Below, in pieces: positions 18,450 to 27,478 of a DNA stretch of 64,000 nt. The stretch comes from Flavobacterium sp. UBA7663. GTDB taxonomy: Bacteria > Bacteroidota > Bacteroidia > Flavobacteriales > Flavobacteriaceae. A model generated the notes under the pieces. The model saw only the letters and a program-made list of their open reading frames with translations. It did not search any database and was not told where the DNA came from. The DNA lies in assembly GCF_002483315.1 (NCBI RefSeq), contig NZ_DLHR01000014.1:111512-175511 (forward strand). The letters run 5' to 3'. The number at the start of each line of letters is the position of its first letter. The stretch's first letter is position 1. A program made the position numbers and the translations under genes.

Positions 18450-19697
18450 ATGAACAAAATTGCACTCATAATTTCTTTTTTCTTTTTTCAATTTATTTTC
18501 TCACAAGCAGGAATTGAACAAGAACCTTCATTTAACATTAAAACCATTTCATTTCGTGTAAATGGAAATAATGTTATCCCGTTTTTTAAACTTGGTGAAA
18601 CTTTTGAATTGAGTTTTGATGATTTATACGGAGATGAAGCTGATTATTACTACACCATTACGCAATACAATTACGATTGGTCTGCACCATCTGATTTAGG
18701 AAAAGTAGAATACTTGAATGGAATGGATAACCAACGTATCATTACTTATGAAAATTCATTCAATACTTTACAATTGTATTCGCATTACAAACAAGTTTTT
18801 CCTAATAGATTCAATCAAATTACGAAAAGCGGAAATTATATGATTACTGTTTTAAATGATGAAAACGAAACCGTATTTTCCCGTAGGGTTATCATTTACG
18901 AAGAACAAGTTGCTGTGGGTCTTTTAGTTAGAAGAGCAAGAGATTTTGATAGTTTAGACGGAAAGCAAAACATCGAAATGACAATAAATTATGGTGATAG
19001 AATTTTACAAAATCCTATTCAGAATGTAAAAGTTACTCTTTTTCAAAATGGAAATTGGAAAACCAGTATTTCTAACATTAAACCACAATACACTCTAGGT
19101 TCAGAATTAATTTACCGATACAATAAGGAAACACAATTTTGGGGAGGAAACGAAACCTATAGTATTGATAACAAAATTATTAGAGGAACCAACAACACTG
19201 TTGCAAAAGTAACTTCGGGAGAAAACATTTACAACACCTATTTGTATGTAAATACGCCACGAAAAAATCAGCCTTATACCTATTTTCCTGATATTAATGG
19301 CAACTTTTTTATTCAGAATGCAAATACCGCAAATTCACAAATAGAAGCTGATTACTCTTGGGTTTACTTTGCTTTAAACACGCCTAATTTATTAGACAAA
19401 AATATTTATGTGGTTGGCATGTTTAACAATTACGCTTTAACTGATGAATATAAATTAGAATTCGATAAAAATTCTGGTTTATACGAAAAAGCTATTTTGT
19501 TGAAGCAAGGATTTACCAATTACCAATACGTTATTACGGATAAATCAGGAAAAGTAGATTATGAAAATGCTGTTGACGGTAATTTCTTTCAAACAGAAAA
19601 CAACTATACCGCAATTGTATATTACAGAGGCAATAACGACCGATACGACAGAGTAATTGGAATTGCAAACACAAATAGTGAAGTTATCCGAAATTAA
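18450..19697 (+). CDS. T9SS plug protein (DUF5103 family)
   Basis: The 415-residue protein has a signal peptide ending near FIFSQA and matches DUF5103 (now the T9SS plug domain) throughout: an N-terminal beta-sandwich (SFRVNGNNVIPFFKLGE, YYYTITQYNYDW), the segment VRRARDFDSLDGKQNIEMTI and a C-terminal carbohydrate-module-like domain (VVGMFNNYALTDEYKLEF). In Flavobacterium johnsoniae the plug closes the periplasmic side of the SprA translocon. It is divergent from nqr and followed after 2 bases by a DUF3667 gene. Fits with the T9SS substrate at the window start. Confidence 0.88.
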   Translation: MNKIALIISFFFFQFIFSQAGIEQEPSFNIKTISFRVNGNNVIPFFKLGETFELSFDDLYGDEADYYYTITQYNYDWSAPSDLGKVEYLNGMDNQRIITYENSFNTLQLYSHYKQVFPNRFNQITKSGNYMITVLNDENETVFSRRVIIYEEQVAVGLLVRRARDFDSLDGKQNIEMTINYGDRILQNPIQNVKVTLFQNGNWKTSISNIKPQYTLGSELIYRYNKETQFWGGNETYSIDNKIIRGTNNTVAKVTSGENIYNTYLYVNTPRKNQPYTYFPDINGNFFIQNANTANSQIEADYSWVYFALNTPNLLDKNIYVVGMFNNYALTDEYKLEFDKNSGLYEKAILLKQGFTNYQYVITDKSGKVDYENAVDGNFFQTENNYTAIVYYRGNNDRYDRVIGIANTNSEVIRN

Positions 19698-19699
19698 GA

Positions 19700-20779
19700 A
19701 TGAGTAGAAAAGACATAAAATACAGAGGAACTCAGTGTATCAACTGTGAAACATCGTTAGATATAAGCGAAAAATATTGTCATCATTGCGGTCAATTAAA
19801 TTCCACAAAAAAGTTAACGATAAAAGATTTCATTGAAGAGTTTTTTGCCAACTTTTACGCTTACGATTCTAGATTACGCAATTCTATAATTTCGATTTTT
19901 ACAAAACCAGGCGCTTTAGCTCGTGAATTTAACGAAGGTAAAAGACATACCTATGCCAATCCGTTTCGTTTGTTTTTGAGTGTTTCGATAATTCTATTTA
20001 TTACTTTTAATTTAACAGAAGGAGATAAGTTACCTGTTTCTGACACCGCAAAAGAAGAATTAGCAAAAGAACAATTTAAAGAAGAAATAAAAAAAGACAG
20101 TGCAGCTCTAAAATTATTAAATACTAACGTAACAATAAAAGACAATCTTTTAAAAAACAAAATTGAATACAGCAAAGACTCAATCTACACCAAAGATTTT
20201 ATCGACAAAAATATCAATCGGAATTTAGACCCTTTAGTCTATTACATAACTTCGCTAAGAAATTTCCACTTAAAATATCCGGAAAAATCAGATGATCAAA
20301 TATTAAAAGAGCTAGGATTTGAAAACAACTTTACCTACAACACAATGTGTAATAAAGCAAAGCTTTTTAAATCCAACAATATCTATGAAGAACTTTTCGA
20401 TTACTTTTATCAAAAACTTCCGTTTTTTATTTTTCTTTCTTTACCTATACTAACACTTATGTTTTGGTTGGTTTTTTATTCAAGAAAAATTAATTACACT
20501 GAACATTTGGTCTTTGCTTATACATTTTTTACCTTCATATTTTTATGTATGATGATTTTCAATTTAATAAGTTTTATAAGTGAATCGTTATCTAACTTCA
20601 TCGCTGGAATTTCATTTGCATTTTTATTCCCAATTTATTTCTACAAATCTTTAAGAAATTTTTATCAACAAAGCCGTTGGATAACTGTTTTAAAATTCTT
20701 AATTTTGAATCCGTTATTCTTTTTATTCTTAAGCATTTGCGCTTTAATAATGATGCTAATAGGAATAATTCTATTTTAA
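19700..20779 (+). CDS. DUF3667 zinc-ribbon membrane protein
   Basis: 359 residues. CINC (14-17) and CHHC (28-31) form an N-terminal zinc ribbon; a conserved block follows (FIEEFFANFYAYDSRLRNS, FTKPGALAREF, YANPFRLFLSVSI), then about five hydrophobic segments. This is a clearer DUF3667 member than 5279-6070. A lysine-rich soluble insertion lies at ~105-210. Function unknown. It starts 2 bases after the T9SS plug gene and ends 3 bases before apaG, so the three are probably cotranscribed. Confidence 0.85.
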   Translation: MSRKDIKYRGTQCINCETSLDISEKYCHHCGQLNSTKKLTIKDFIEEFFANFYAYDSRLRNSIISIFTKPGALAREFNEGKRHTYANPFRLFLSVSIILFITFNLTEGDKLPVSDTAKEELAKEQFKEEIKKDSAALKLLNTNVTIKDNLLKNKIEYSKDSIYTKDFIDKNINRNLDPLVYYITSLRNFHLKYPEKSDDQILKELGFENNFTYNTMCNKAKLFKSNNIYEELFDYFYQKLPFFIFLSLPILTLMFWLVFYSRKINYTEHLVFAYTFFTFIFLCMMIFNLISFISESLSNFIAGISFAFLFPIYFYKSLRNFYQQSRWITVLKFLILNPLFFLFLSICALIMMLIGIILF

Positions 20780-20782
20780 TAT

Positions 20783-21169
20783 ATGGTAAGTCAAATTACA
20801 AAAGGCATAAAGATTTCAGTTTTAACTAGTTTTGAAGGAACTTACTTCAAAAACTATAAGATTCACTTTGCCTTTGCGTATCATGTTACTATTGAAAATC
20901 AAAGTAAAGATTCGGTACAATTAACCACACGTCATTGGGAAATTTACGATGCATTAAACAATGTTGAAGTAGTAGATGGCGAAGGCGTAATTGGAAAAAA
21001 ACCAGTTATCAAGCCAGGTGAAAGCTATACTTATTCTTCTGGATGCTTACTTTCTTCTCCTATTGGCGCTATGAAAGGATATTTCAATATGGTAAACTTT
21101 ACCTCAACTAGAAGCTTTAGAGTAATTATCCCTACTTTCAAGCTAAGTGCTCCTTTTGCTATTAATTAA
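20783..21169 (+). CDS. apaG: ApaG domain protein
   Basis: A 128-residue protein that is entirely one ApaG domain: a fibronectin-like beta sandwich with AFAYHVTIENQS, LTTRHWEIYDA, GVIGKKPVIKPGESYTYSSGC and SSPIGAMKGYFNM, the hallmark motifs. Often named Co2+/Mg2+ efflux protein from an old Salmonella phenotype, but its biochemical role is not settled. Last gene of the plug-DUF3667-apaG cluster. Confidence 0.95.
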   Translation: MVSQITKGIKISVLTSFEGTYFKNYKIHFAFAYHVTIENQSKDSVQLTTRHWEIYDALNNVEVVDGEGVIGKKPVIKPGESYTYSSGCLLSSPIGAMKGYFNMVNFTSTRSFRVIIPTFKLSAPFAIN

Positions 21170-21221
21170 CTTTCATTTCAGCTAAGTAACTTTTGTTATC
21201 GATTATTCAAAATATACTTTG

Positions 21222-21229
21222 TATTTTTG
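21222..21229 (+). promoter_or_regulatory. Possible -7 box of pruA
   Basis: TATTTTTG; the nearest TTG (21193-21195) is 26 bases away, slightly too far. Implies a leader of ~90 bases that contains the palindrome at 21275-21319. Confidence 0.4.
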
Positions 21230-21274
21230 TATTCGTTTACGAAAAACCAGTAAATCAACACACAAAATTGTCTA

Positions 21275-21319
21275 ATTTTCGCTCAAGGACTTTGTCCAAA
21301 CTGAGCGAAGCTAAAATTC
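21275..21319 (+). repeat. Palindromic element in the pruA leader
   Basis: TTCGCTCA (21278-21285) pairs perfectly with TGAGCGAA (21302-21309); inside, GGAC/GTCC forms a second short stem, and outside AATTTT/AAAATT can extend it past a 3-base bulge. It ends 6 bases before the pruA start codon. Confidence 0.75.
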
Positions 21320-21325
21320 AAAACC

Positions 21326-22951
21326 ATGTTAAAAGGATTTTTTAATGTCCCAAAAGCGGTTAACGAACCCGTAAAATCGTACGCACCAGGTTCTCCCGAA
21401 AGAGCAGCCGTTGCAGCAACATATACAAAAATGTGGAATTCTCAAGTAGAAGTTCCTTTATATATTGGTAGCGAAGAAATTAAAACGGGCGATACCAAAA
21501 AAATGTCAGCTCCACACGATCACCAACATATCGTAGGGTTTTATCATCAAGCAGATAGAGCTTTAGTTGAAAAAGCAATTACCGAAGCATTAGAAGCTCG
21601 CAAAAAATGGGCAGCTATGGCTTGGGAAAACAGAGCTGGAATTTTCTTAAAAGCAGCTGAATTATTAGCAGGTCCATACCGTGCTAAAATCAATGCAGCA
21701 ACTATGATTGCACAATCAAAAACGATTCACCAAGCAGAAATTGATTCGGCTTGTGAGTTGATTGATTTCTTACGTTATAACGTTGAATTCATGACTAAAA
21801 TATATGCAGACCAACCAGCATCAACATCAGACATGTGGAACCGTGTTGAATACAGACCATTAGAAGGTTTTGTATATGCAATTACACCTTTCAATTTTAC
21901 CGCTATTGCAGGAAATTTACCTTCAAGTGCAGCTTTAATGGGAAATGTTGTGGTTTGGAAACCAGCTGCAACACAAGTATATTCTGCTAATGTAATCATG
22001 CAAGTTTTCAAAGAAGCAGGTTTACCAGATGGCGTTATCAACATGGTAATGGGTGATTCTGGAATGGTTTCTGACGTAGTTTTATCTAGTCCACATTTAG
22101 CTGGAGTTCACTTTACAGGATCAACTGGCGTTTTCAATGACATTTGGAAAACTATCGGAAACAACATCGCTACTTACAAAACGTATCCAAGAATCGTTGG
22201 AGAAACAGGTGGAAAAGATTTCATCATTGCACATCCATCAGCAAATCCAGCACAAGTTGCAGTAGGAATTGCTCGTGGTGCTTTTGAATTCCAAGGGCAA
22301 AAATGTAGTGCTGCATCTCGTGTTTATGTACCACAAAGTTTATGGCCTGCCGTTCAAGCTAAATTAGAAGCAGATTTGAAATCGATGAAAATGGGTTCTC
22401 CAGAAGATATGAGTAATTTCATTACAGCAGTTATTTCAGAAGCTTCATTCGATAAATTAGCACGTTATATTGACCAAGCTAAAAACGATAGCGATGCGGA
22501 AATAATCATGGGTGGAAATTATGATAAATCAAAAGGATATTTCATTGAACCAACGGTTATCTTAACTACAAATCCAAAATACAATACCATGTGTACCGAA
22601 TTATTCGGACCAGTAGTTACGATTTATATTTACGAAGATGCCAGATGGTCTGAAACGTTAAAATTAGTTGACGAAACTTCAGAATACGCTTTAACAGGTG
22701 CGGTATTTAGCCAATGTCGTTATGCGGTGGAAGAAGCAACCGTTGCGTTACAAAATGCGGCAGGAAACTTCTACATCAACGATAAACCAACAGGTGCTGT
22801 TGTAGGAATGCAACCATTTGGAGGCGCAAGAGGTTCTGGAACAAACGATAAGGCAGGTTCATCTCAAAACTTATTACGTTGGGCTTCTGTTAGAACTATT
22901 AAAGAAACTTTCGTAACACCAGAAGATTATAAATATCCGTTTTTAGGATAA
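21326..22951 (+). CDS. pruA: L-glutamate gamma-semialdehyde dehydrogenase
   Basis: Oxidises glutamate semialdehyde/P5C to glutamate in proline breakdown, using NAD+. The 541-residue protein is a full aldehyde dehydrogenase: Asn in TPFNFTAIAG, the cofactor loop FTGSTGVF (~273-280), general base E293 in VGETGGKDF and nucleophile C327 in GQKCSAASR. This is the stand-alone Bacteroidota/mitochondrial (ALDH4) type rather than the PutA fusion. No proline dehydrogenase is adjacent. A palindromic element occupies its leader. Confidence 0.96.
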   Translation: MLKGFFNVPKAVNEPVKSYAPGSPERAAVAATYTKMWNSQVEVPLYIGSEEIKTGDTKKMSAPHDHQHIVGFYHQADRALVEKAITEALEARKKWAAMAWENRAGIFLKAAELLAGPYRAKINAATMIAQSKTIHQAEIDSACELIDFLRYNVEFMTKIYADQPASTSDMWNRVEYRPLEGFVYAITPFNFTAIAGNLPSSAALMGNVVVWKPAATQVYSANVIMQVFKEAGLPDGVINMVMGDSGMVSDVVLSSPHLAGVHFTGSTGVFNDIWKTIGNNIATYKTYPRIVGETGGKDFIIAHPSANPAQVAVGIARGAFEFQGQKCSAASRVYVPQSLWPAVQAKLEADLKSMKMGSPEDMSNFITAVISEASFDKLARYIDQAKNDSDAEIIMGGNYDKSKGYFIEPTVILTTNPKYNTMCTELFGPVVTIYIYEDARWSETLKLVDETSEYALTGAVFSQCRYAVEEATVALQNAAGNFYINDKPTGAVVGMQPFGGARGSGTNDKAGSSQNLLRWASVRTIKETFVTPEDYKYPFLG

Positions 22952-22955
22952 TTCG

Positions 22956-22983
22956 AAGTACAAAGTGTAAAGTACTAAGTACA
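22956..22983 (+). repeat. Heptad word array, AAGTACN x4
   Basis: AAGTACA, AAGTGTA, AAGTACT, AAGTACA in exact 7-base phase between the pruA stop and its terminator. Confidence 0.75.
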
Positions 22984-23017
22984 AAAAGGGTTAAGATTTA
23001 ATTTCTTAACCCTTTTT
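22983..23017. terminator. Bidirectional hairpin terminator
   Basis: A 14-bp perfect stem (AAAAAGGGTTAAGA with its complement 23004-23017) between pruA (+) and the minus-strand lipoprotein gene. Confidence 0.9.
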
Positions 23018-23025
23018 ATTTATAA

Positions 23026-23397
23026 TTAATATAGCTTATAAATTTCGTCAAAATCAACATAAGTATCTCTACTTAATGTAAATATTTGATTATCATTTTC
23101 GTCCAAAATCAAACCAATACTACAATCTTTTTTAGGAAAATAAATTTGATATATTCTTCCATCACTTAAAGTAATTCCATAAGTTTTTATTGAGTCATCA
23201 GATTCAATAGAATTTTGAGTGTAATCATAATTTATTGATTTTCCTAAACTATCCAACAGAGTCATTTTTTTAGGAAAAAATTCAATTTCCAATTTATTTC
23301 CTTCTTTATCTAGGGCTTTCCATTTTCCTCTGTAAATATCAGAACCTTCACAAGAAAAGAGAAAAGAAAACAAAAAAACTAAAATAATTTTTTTCAT
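23026..23397 (-). CDS. Hypothetical lipoprotein
   Basis: A 123-residue protein with a lipoprotein signal ending in SFLFSC (C16). The mature part (KWKALDKEGNKLEIEF, SDGRIYQIYFP) looks like a small beta-sheet protein of about 100 residues. I do not recognise a family. It follows rsmG on the same strand by 24 bases and may be read through from it. Confidence 0.75.
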   Translation of the reverse strand: MKKIILVFLFSFLFSCEGSDIYRGKWKALDKEGNKLEIEFFPKKMTLLDSLGKSINYDYTQNSIESDDSIKTYGITLSDGRIYQIYFPKKDCSIGLILDENDNQIFTLSRDTYVDFDEIYKLY

Positions 23398-23421
23398 AGA
23401 AAATACTAATCTTTAATAAAA

Positions 23422-24051
23422 TTACTTCTTATACTTCAACGGCAAATGCACCACTTTCTTCGTCTCAAAAAACTCATCTGAAAAGAAATCTGATAAATTA
23501 TATTCTGTGGCTTTTGAGAAAGCTTTTAATTCTTCGGTTAAATCGCCTCCTTTTAAATATAAAATTCCGTTGGCTAATTCGTGATTTTGTTTTTTCGAAA
23601 CTTTATCAACTACCCAACTTACAAAATCAGGCATATTGGTTACTGCGCGACTTACGATGAAATCGAATTCTTGTTTTACTAATTCGGCACGTTTTTGTTC
23701 GGCTTTTACGTTTTTTAATCCTAAACCAGCAGCAACTTCATTTACTACTTTGATTTTTTTTGCAATGACATCAATCAAATAAAAATCGACTTCAGGATGC
23801 AAAATTGCCAATGGAATTCCAGGAAAACCACCACCTGTTCCCACGTCCATAATCTTTGAACCTGGACGGAATTCGATAATTTTTGCAATTCCTAACGAAT
23901 GCAAAACGTGACGCGTATATAATTCGTCGATATCTTTTCTTGAAATCACATTAATTTTTGCATTCCAATCTTCATATAGCGATTGCAATTTTTGAAACTG
24001 AAGTATTTGATTATCAGATAAATCAGGAAATTGCTTTAAAATCTCTTCCAT
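23422..24051 (-). CDS. rsmG: 16S rRNA m7G527 methyltransferase
   Basis: Methylates N7 of G527 of 16S rRNA; loss gives low-level streptomycin resistance in other bacteria. The 209-residue protein has the SAM motif MDVGTGGGFPGIPLAI (~67-82), the family N-terminus with LYEDWNAKINVISRKD and the VSRAV motif near residue 132. Complete length. A -7 box sits 16 bases upstream of the start. Confidence 0.96.
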   Translation of the reverse strand: MEEILKQFPDLSDNQILQFQKLQSLYEDWNAKINVISRKDIDELYTRHVLHSLGIAKIIEFRPGSKIMDVGTGGGFPGIPLAILHPEVDFYLIDVIAKKIKVVNEVAAGLGLKNVKAEQKRAELVKQEFDFIVSRAVTNMPDFVSWVVDKVSKKQNHELANGILYLKGGDLTEELKAFSKATEYNLSDFFSDEFFETKKVVHLPLKYKK

Positions 24052-24066
24052 TAGTTAAATTTTACA

Positions 24067-24074
24067 CAAAAATA
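24067..24074 (-). promoter_or_regulatory. -7 box of rsmG
   Basis: Minus strand TATTTTTG, 16 bases upstream of the ATG at 24051. No clear -33 box. Confidence 0.45.
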
Positions 24075-24129
24075 CGCTTTTTGGTGAATAAAAAATGACT
24101 AATATCATAAATGAAAAAATTATAATAAT

Positions 24130-24137
24130 TATCTTTG
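24130..24137 (+). promoter_or_regulatory. -7 box of the desaturase gene
   Basis: TATCTTTG, 22 bases before the ATG at 24160; the -33 box is not evident. Confidence 0.5.
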
Positions 24138-24159
24138 GCAAAATTTGAATACAAAATTT

Positions 24160-25254
24160 ATGAGTACTACTACACCTATTTTCTCAAAAGAAGACAATCT
24201 GAAGTTTTTCAGAACATTAAATAAAAGAGTAAACGATTATTTTAAAGAAAATAAAATTGACAAAACAGGAAACTGGAAACTTCACTTGAAAACTATTGTG
24301 ATGTTTGGTCTTTTCCTAACACCATACTTCTTTTTACTTGCAATGGATATGCCTTTTTGGACATACTTATTGCTAAACGTAGTAATTGGAATTGGAATGG
24401 CAGGAGTGGGAATGAATGTAATGCATGATGGTAATCACGGTGCATATTCAACCAAATCTTGGGTAAACAAATTAATGGGCGGAAGTATCTACATCTTAGC
24501 TGGAAATGTGTACAACTGGCAAGTACAACACAATGTTTTACACCACACGTATACCAACATTATTGGTCATGACGAAGATTTAGAAGCTGGAAGAATTTTA
24601 CGTTTCTCAAAAACAGCTAAATGGTACAGTCACCACAGATTTCAACATTATTATTCAGTTTTCTTATATGGATTATTAACATTCAACTGGGCTATTACCA
24701 CTGATTTCCTTCAAATGAAACGTTACTTAAAAAGAAACTTATCGTATGGTGAATTCAAAAAACCAACAATTCTTTGGACAACTTTAGTGATTACAAAAAT
24801 AATCTACTTTTCAATTTGGTTAGTTTTACCAATGGTTTTAGGAGTTACTTGGTGGAAAGTTATTTTAGGTTTCGCCGTAATGCATTATACGGCCGGATTA
24901 ATCTTGAGTGTAGTTTTCCAATTAGCGCACGTAGTAGAAGATACTGTAAATCCAATTCCAGATGACAATGGAGAAATAGAAAACACTTGGGCAATTCACC
25001 AATTGTTTACAACAGCTAACTTTGCTCCTAAAAATTGGATTGTAAACTATTACACTGGTGGATTAAATCACCAAATTGAGCACCATATTTTCCCAAATAT
25101 TAGTCACGTTCATTACAATAAAATTGCAGAAATTGTTAAACAAACTGCTGCGGAATGTAACTTACCGTATCACGAGTTTAAAACCACTCGAGCGGCAATC
25201 GCATCTCACTTCAAACATCTGAGAGAACTAGGAAGAAAACCACAATTAGCATAA
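24160..25254 (+). CDS. Membrane fatty acid desaturase
   Basis: Inserts a double bond in acyl chains at the membrane using a di-iron centre. The ATG at 24160 is preferred to a TTG five codons earlier because it fits the -7 box and family starts; it gives 364 residues. Three histidine boxes are visible: HDGNH (89-93), HNVLHH (124-129) and HQIEHH near residue 310. The last box with Gln is typical of front-end/acyl-lipid desaturases. Two pairs of hydrophobic segments lie between them. The chain position modified is not predictable. Confidence 0.93.
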   Translation: MSTTTPIFSKEDNLKFFRTLNKRVNDYFKENKIDKTGNWKLHLKTIVMFGLFLTPYFFLLAMDMPFWTYLLLNVVIGIGMAGVGMNVMHDGNHGAYSTKSWVNKLMGGSIYILAGNVYNWQVQHNVLHHTYTNIIGHDEDLEAGRILRFSKTAKWYSHHRFQHYYSVFLYGLLTFNWAITTDFLQMKRYLKRNLSYGEFKKPTILWTTLVITKIIYFSIWLVLPMVLGVTWWKVILGFAVMHYTAGLILSVVFQLAHVVEDTVNPIPDDNGEIENTWAIHQLFTTANFAPKNWIVNYYTGGLNHQIEHHIFPNISHVHYNKIAEIVKQTAAECNLPYHEFKTTRAAIASHFKHLRELGRKPQLA

Positions 25255-25261
25255 TAAACTG

Positions 25262-25286
25262 AGAGACGCGAGGAATCGCGTCTTTT
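25262..25286 (+). terminator. Terminator of the desaturase gene
   Basis: AGACGCGA (25264-25271), loop GGAA, TCGCGTCT (25276-25283), then T-rich. Confidence 0.85.
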
Positions 25287-25312
25287 GTATTAACTATAAT
25301 AACTAACACACA

Positions 25313-26497
25313 ATGAACCCGTTATCGGACAGAATCAACAACTTAGCCGTTTCACAAACTTTAGCAATGGCGGCTTTGGCAAGAGAATTAAAAGCACAAG
25401 GAAAAGACATTATCAGCCTTAGTTTAGGAGAACCAGATTTCAACACACCTGAATTTATTAAAGAAGCTGCAAAAAAAGCTATCGACGAAAACTACAGTAC
25501 GTATACTCCAGTAGAAGGTTACTTAGAATTGAAAGAGGCGATTTGTAAAAAATTCAAAAGAGATAATAATTTAGAGTACAAACCATCACAAATTGTAGTT
25601 TCTACAGGAGCAAAACAATCATTATACAATATTGCGCAAGTAATGTTAAATGATGGTGACGAAGTAATTCTTCCAGCTCCATATTGGGTTTCATATTTTG
25701 AAATTATCAAACTTTCTGGTGGAGTTCCTGTTGAAGTTCCAACTTCTGTCGAAAGCGATTTCAAAATTACACCAGAACAATTAGAAGCAGCTATCACGCC
25801 AAAAACAAAAATGATGTGGTTCAGTTCACCTTGTAATCCAAGTGGTTCGGTATACAATCGTGAAGAATTAACGGCTTTAGCTAAAGTTTTAGAAAAACAT
25901 CCACACGTATATGTAGTTTCTGATGAAATCTACGAACACATCAACTTTTCAGGAACATTTTGCAGTATTGCATCTATTCCAGGAATGTTAGAAAGAACTA
26001 TTACTGTTAATGGTGTTGCAAAAGCATTTGCAATGACAGGATGGAGAATTGGTTATATCGGAGCGCCAGAATTTATCGCAAAAGCGTGTACAAAAATTCA
26101 AGGTCAAGTTACTTCGGGAGCAAATTCTATTGCACAAAGAGCAACAATAACAGCTGTTGAAGCGGATCCAAGCGTATTAAACGAAATGGTTTCTGCATTC
26201 AAAAACCGTAGAGATTTAGTGGTTGGATTAGTAAACCAAATTCCGGGGTTCAAATTGAATGTTCCTGAAGGAGCATTTTATGTTTTCCCTGATGTATCTT
26301 ACTATTTTGGAAAAACCATCAAAGGAACCGAAATCAAAAATGCAACTGATTTCTCAATGTTCTTATTAGCAGAAGCAAATGTTGCAACTGTAACTGGAGA
26401 TGCTTTTGGAAATCCAAATTGTATTCGTTTCTCATACGCAACCAGCGAAGCTTTATTAACAGAAGCGATGAGAAGAATTAAAGAAGCTGTTTCTTAA
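25313..26497 (+). CDS. PLP-dependent aminotransferase (aspartate aminotransferase type)
   Basis: A 394-residue fold-type I class I/II aminotransferase. The PLP lysine is K237 in NGVAKAFAMTGWRIGY; other expected residues are SLGEPDFNTP (N-terminal substrate loop), STGAKQSLYN, NPSGSVY, SDEIYEHI and FVFP-like substrate Arg region (NCIRFSYA). It best resembles the Ib subgroup of aspartate aminotransferases that also act on prephenate in some bacteria. Monocistronic; followed by an unusual hairpin. Confidence 0.93.
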   Translation: MNPLSDRINNLAVSQTLAMAALARELKAQGKDIISLSLGEPDFNTPEFIKEAAKKAIDENYSTYTPVEGYLELKEAICKKFKRDNNLEYKPSQIVVSTGAKQSLYNIAQVMLNDGDEVILPAPYWVSYFEIIKLSGGVPVEVPTSVESDFKITPEQLEAAITPKTKMMWFSSPCNPSGSVYNREELTALAKVLEKHPHVYVVSDEIYEHINFSGTFCSIASIPGMLERTITVNGVAKAFAMTGWRIGYIGAPEFIAKACTKIQGQVTSGANSIAQRATITAVEADPSVLNEMVSAFKNRRDLVVGLVNQIPGFKLNVPEGAFYVFPDVSYYFGKTIKGTEIKNATDFSMFLLAEANVATVTGDAFGNPNCIRFSYATSEALLTEAMRRIKEAVS

Positions 26498-26534
26498 ATT
26501 ATATATTTAACTGAATTGGTATGCTTAAAAAATC

Positions 26535-26569
26535 ATCTAACTAGCCCTCTATTCCTGGGTTAGTTAGAT
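26535..26569 (+). other. 13-bp hairpin without a T run
   Basis: ATCTAACTA plus GCCC (26535-26547) pairs with GGGT plus TAGTTAGAT (26557-26569), one G-T pair, loop of 9. The bases after it are AACTTATAAAG, so it is not a standard terminator; it may act as one or protect the mRNA end. Confidence 0.65.
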
Positions 26570-26588
26570 AACTTATAAAGATTAATCA

Positions 26589-27293
26589 ATGAAAAACTTA
26601 TTCATTCTTTTTCCTCTTTTAATATTAATCAACTCTTGTAAAAGTGTAAAACATGAGGAGGATTTTCCCGAAAATTTTAATGATAAATTATATTTTCAAT
26701 TGGATGAAAAGTTTGTTGATGAGATAATACCAAAATTAAAAGATAGTCACTTAAAATTTTTAGACCAAGAAAAGCAAAGCTATTTATCTAAAGAATTAAA
26801 CGACCCAAACTATCTAAAATCTATAGAATGGGATTATGATTCATTTGAGATCAACAACAATGATGAGTTTTTAAAAGAACAGATTAAATCAATTATTGCA
26901 CTACGAGGGAAACACTTAAAAATTGAAAAGTTATATTTATTTAAATTACATTATAGTGGCGAACAAATAATTGAATATGACTTTGTAGTTATCGAAGAGC
27001 GAATCCCCTCTGTTCAAATTTATTATTTTTATTTGCCAAATTCTAGGACTAAAACTGAAAAATTACCAATACAAAAGGTATTATATGATGATCATGGAGT
27101 AACCGAATCCTTTGTAGATAATTTAAGATTTTCATTTGAAAATATTCAAAAAATGGACTTGAGCGCAAGATTTTCTGTATACAAGATAACAGCAAATGGT
27201 CCTAATAAATACTCTGTAGAAACTCATATCGTTCGAGATATGCTGTCATCTGAAAATTACTTTTTGGAAAAACTATATAAATTAAAACAATAG
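26589..27293 (+). CDS. Hypothetical lipoprotein
   Basis: A 234-residue protein with a lipoprotein signal (LINSC, C17). The mature chain is charged, rich in Lys, Asp and Glu, with no motif I recognise; the end (VETHIVRDMLSSENYFLEKLYKL) looks helical. It stands alone between the aminotransferase and the U32 protein. Confidence 0.7.
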   Translation: MKNLFILFPLLILINSCKSVKHEEDFPENFNDKLYFQLDEKFVDEIIPKLKDSHLKFLDQEKQSYLSKELNDPNYLKSIEWDYDSFEINNNDEFLKEQIKSIIALRGKHLKIEKLYLFKLHYSGEQIIEYDFVVIEERIPSVQIYYFYLPNSRTKTEKLPIQKVLYDDHGVTESFVDNLRFSFENIQKMDLSARFSVYKITANGPNKYSVETHIVRDMLSSENYFLEKLYKLKQ

Positions 27294-27478
27294 ACTAATC
27301 TTCTAACAACATTAGTTTCACAGAAATGGAAGTTATCAGATAATCTAAAATTAGTGTAATTCGTGTTTTTTTATGCGCTAAATTCAAAAAAAGCGAACTC
27401 GAATTAGAAATCTTGGATTTTTTATAAGAACTTTGCACACTTTTTTTCGGCAAATCCCGAATAATTAAAGCTTTACAA

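Noticed and set aside
21190..21230. Full -33/-7 promoter for pruA
   Set aside because: The spacing between TTG and TATTTTTG is 26, outside the usual range; only a -7 box is reported.
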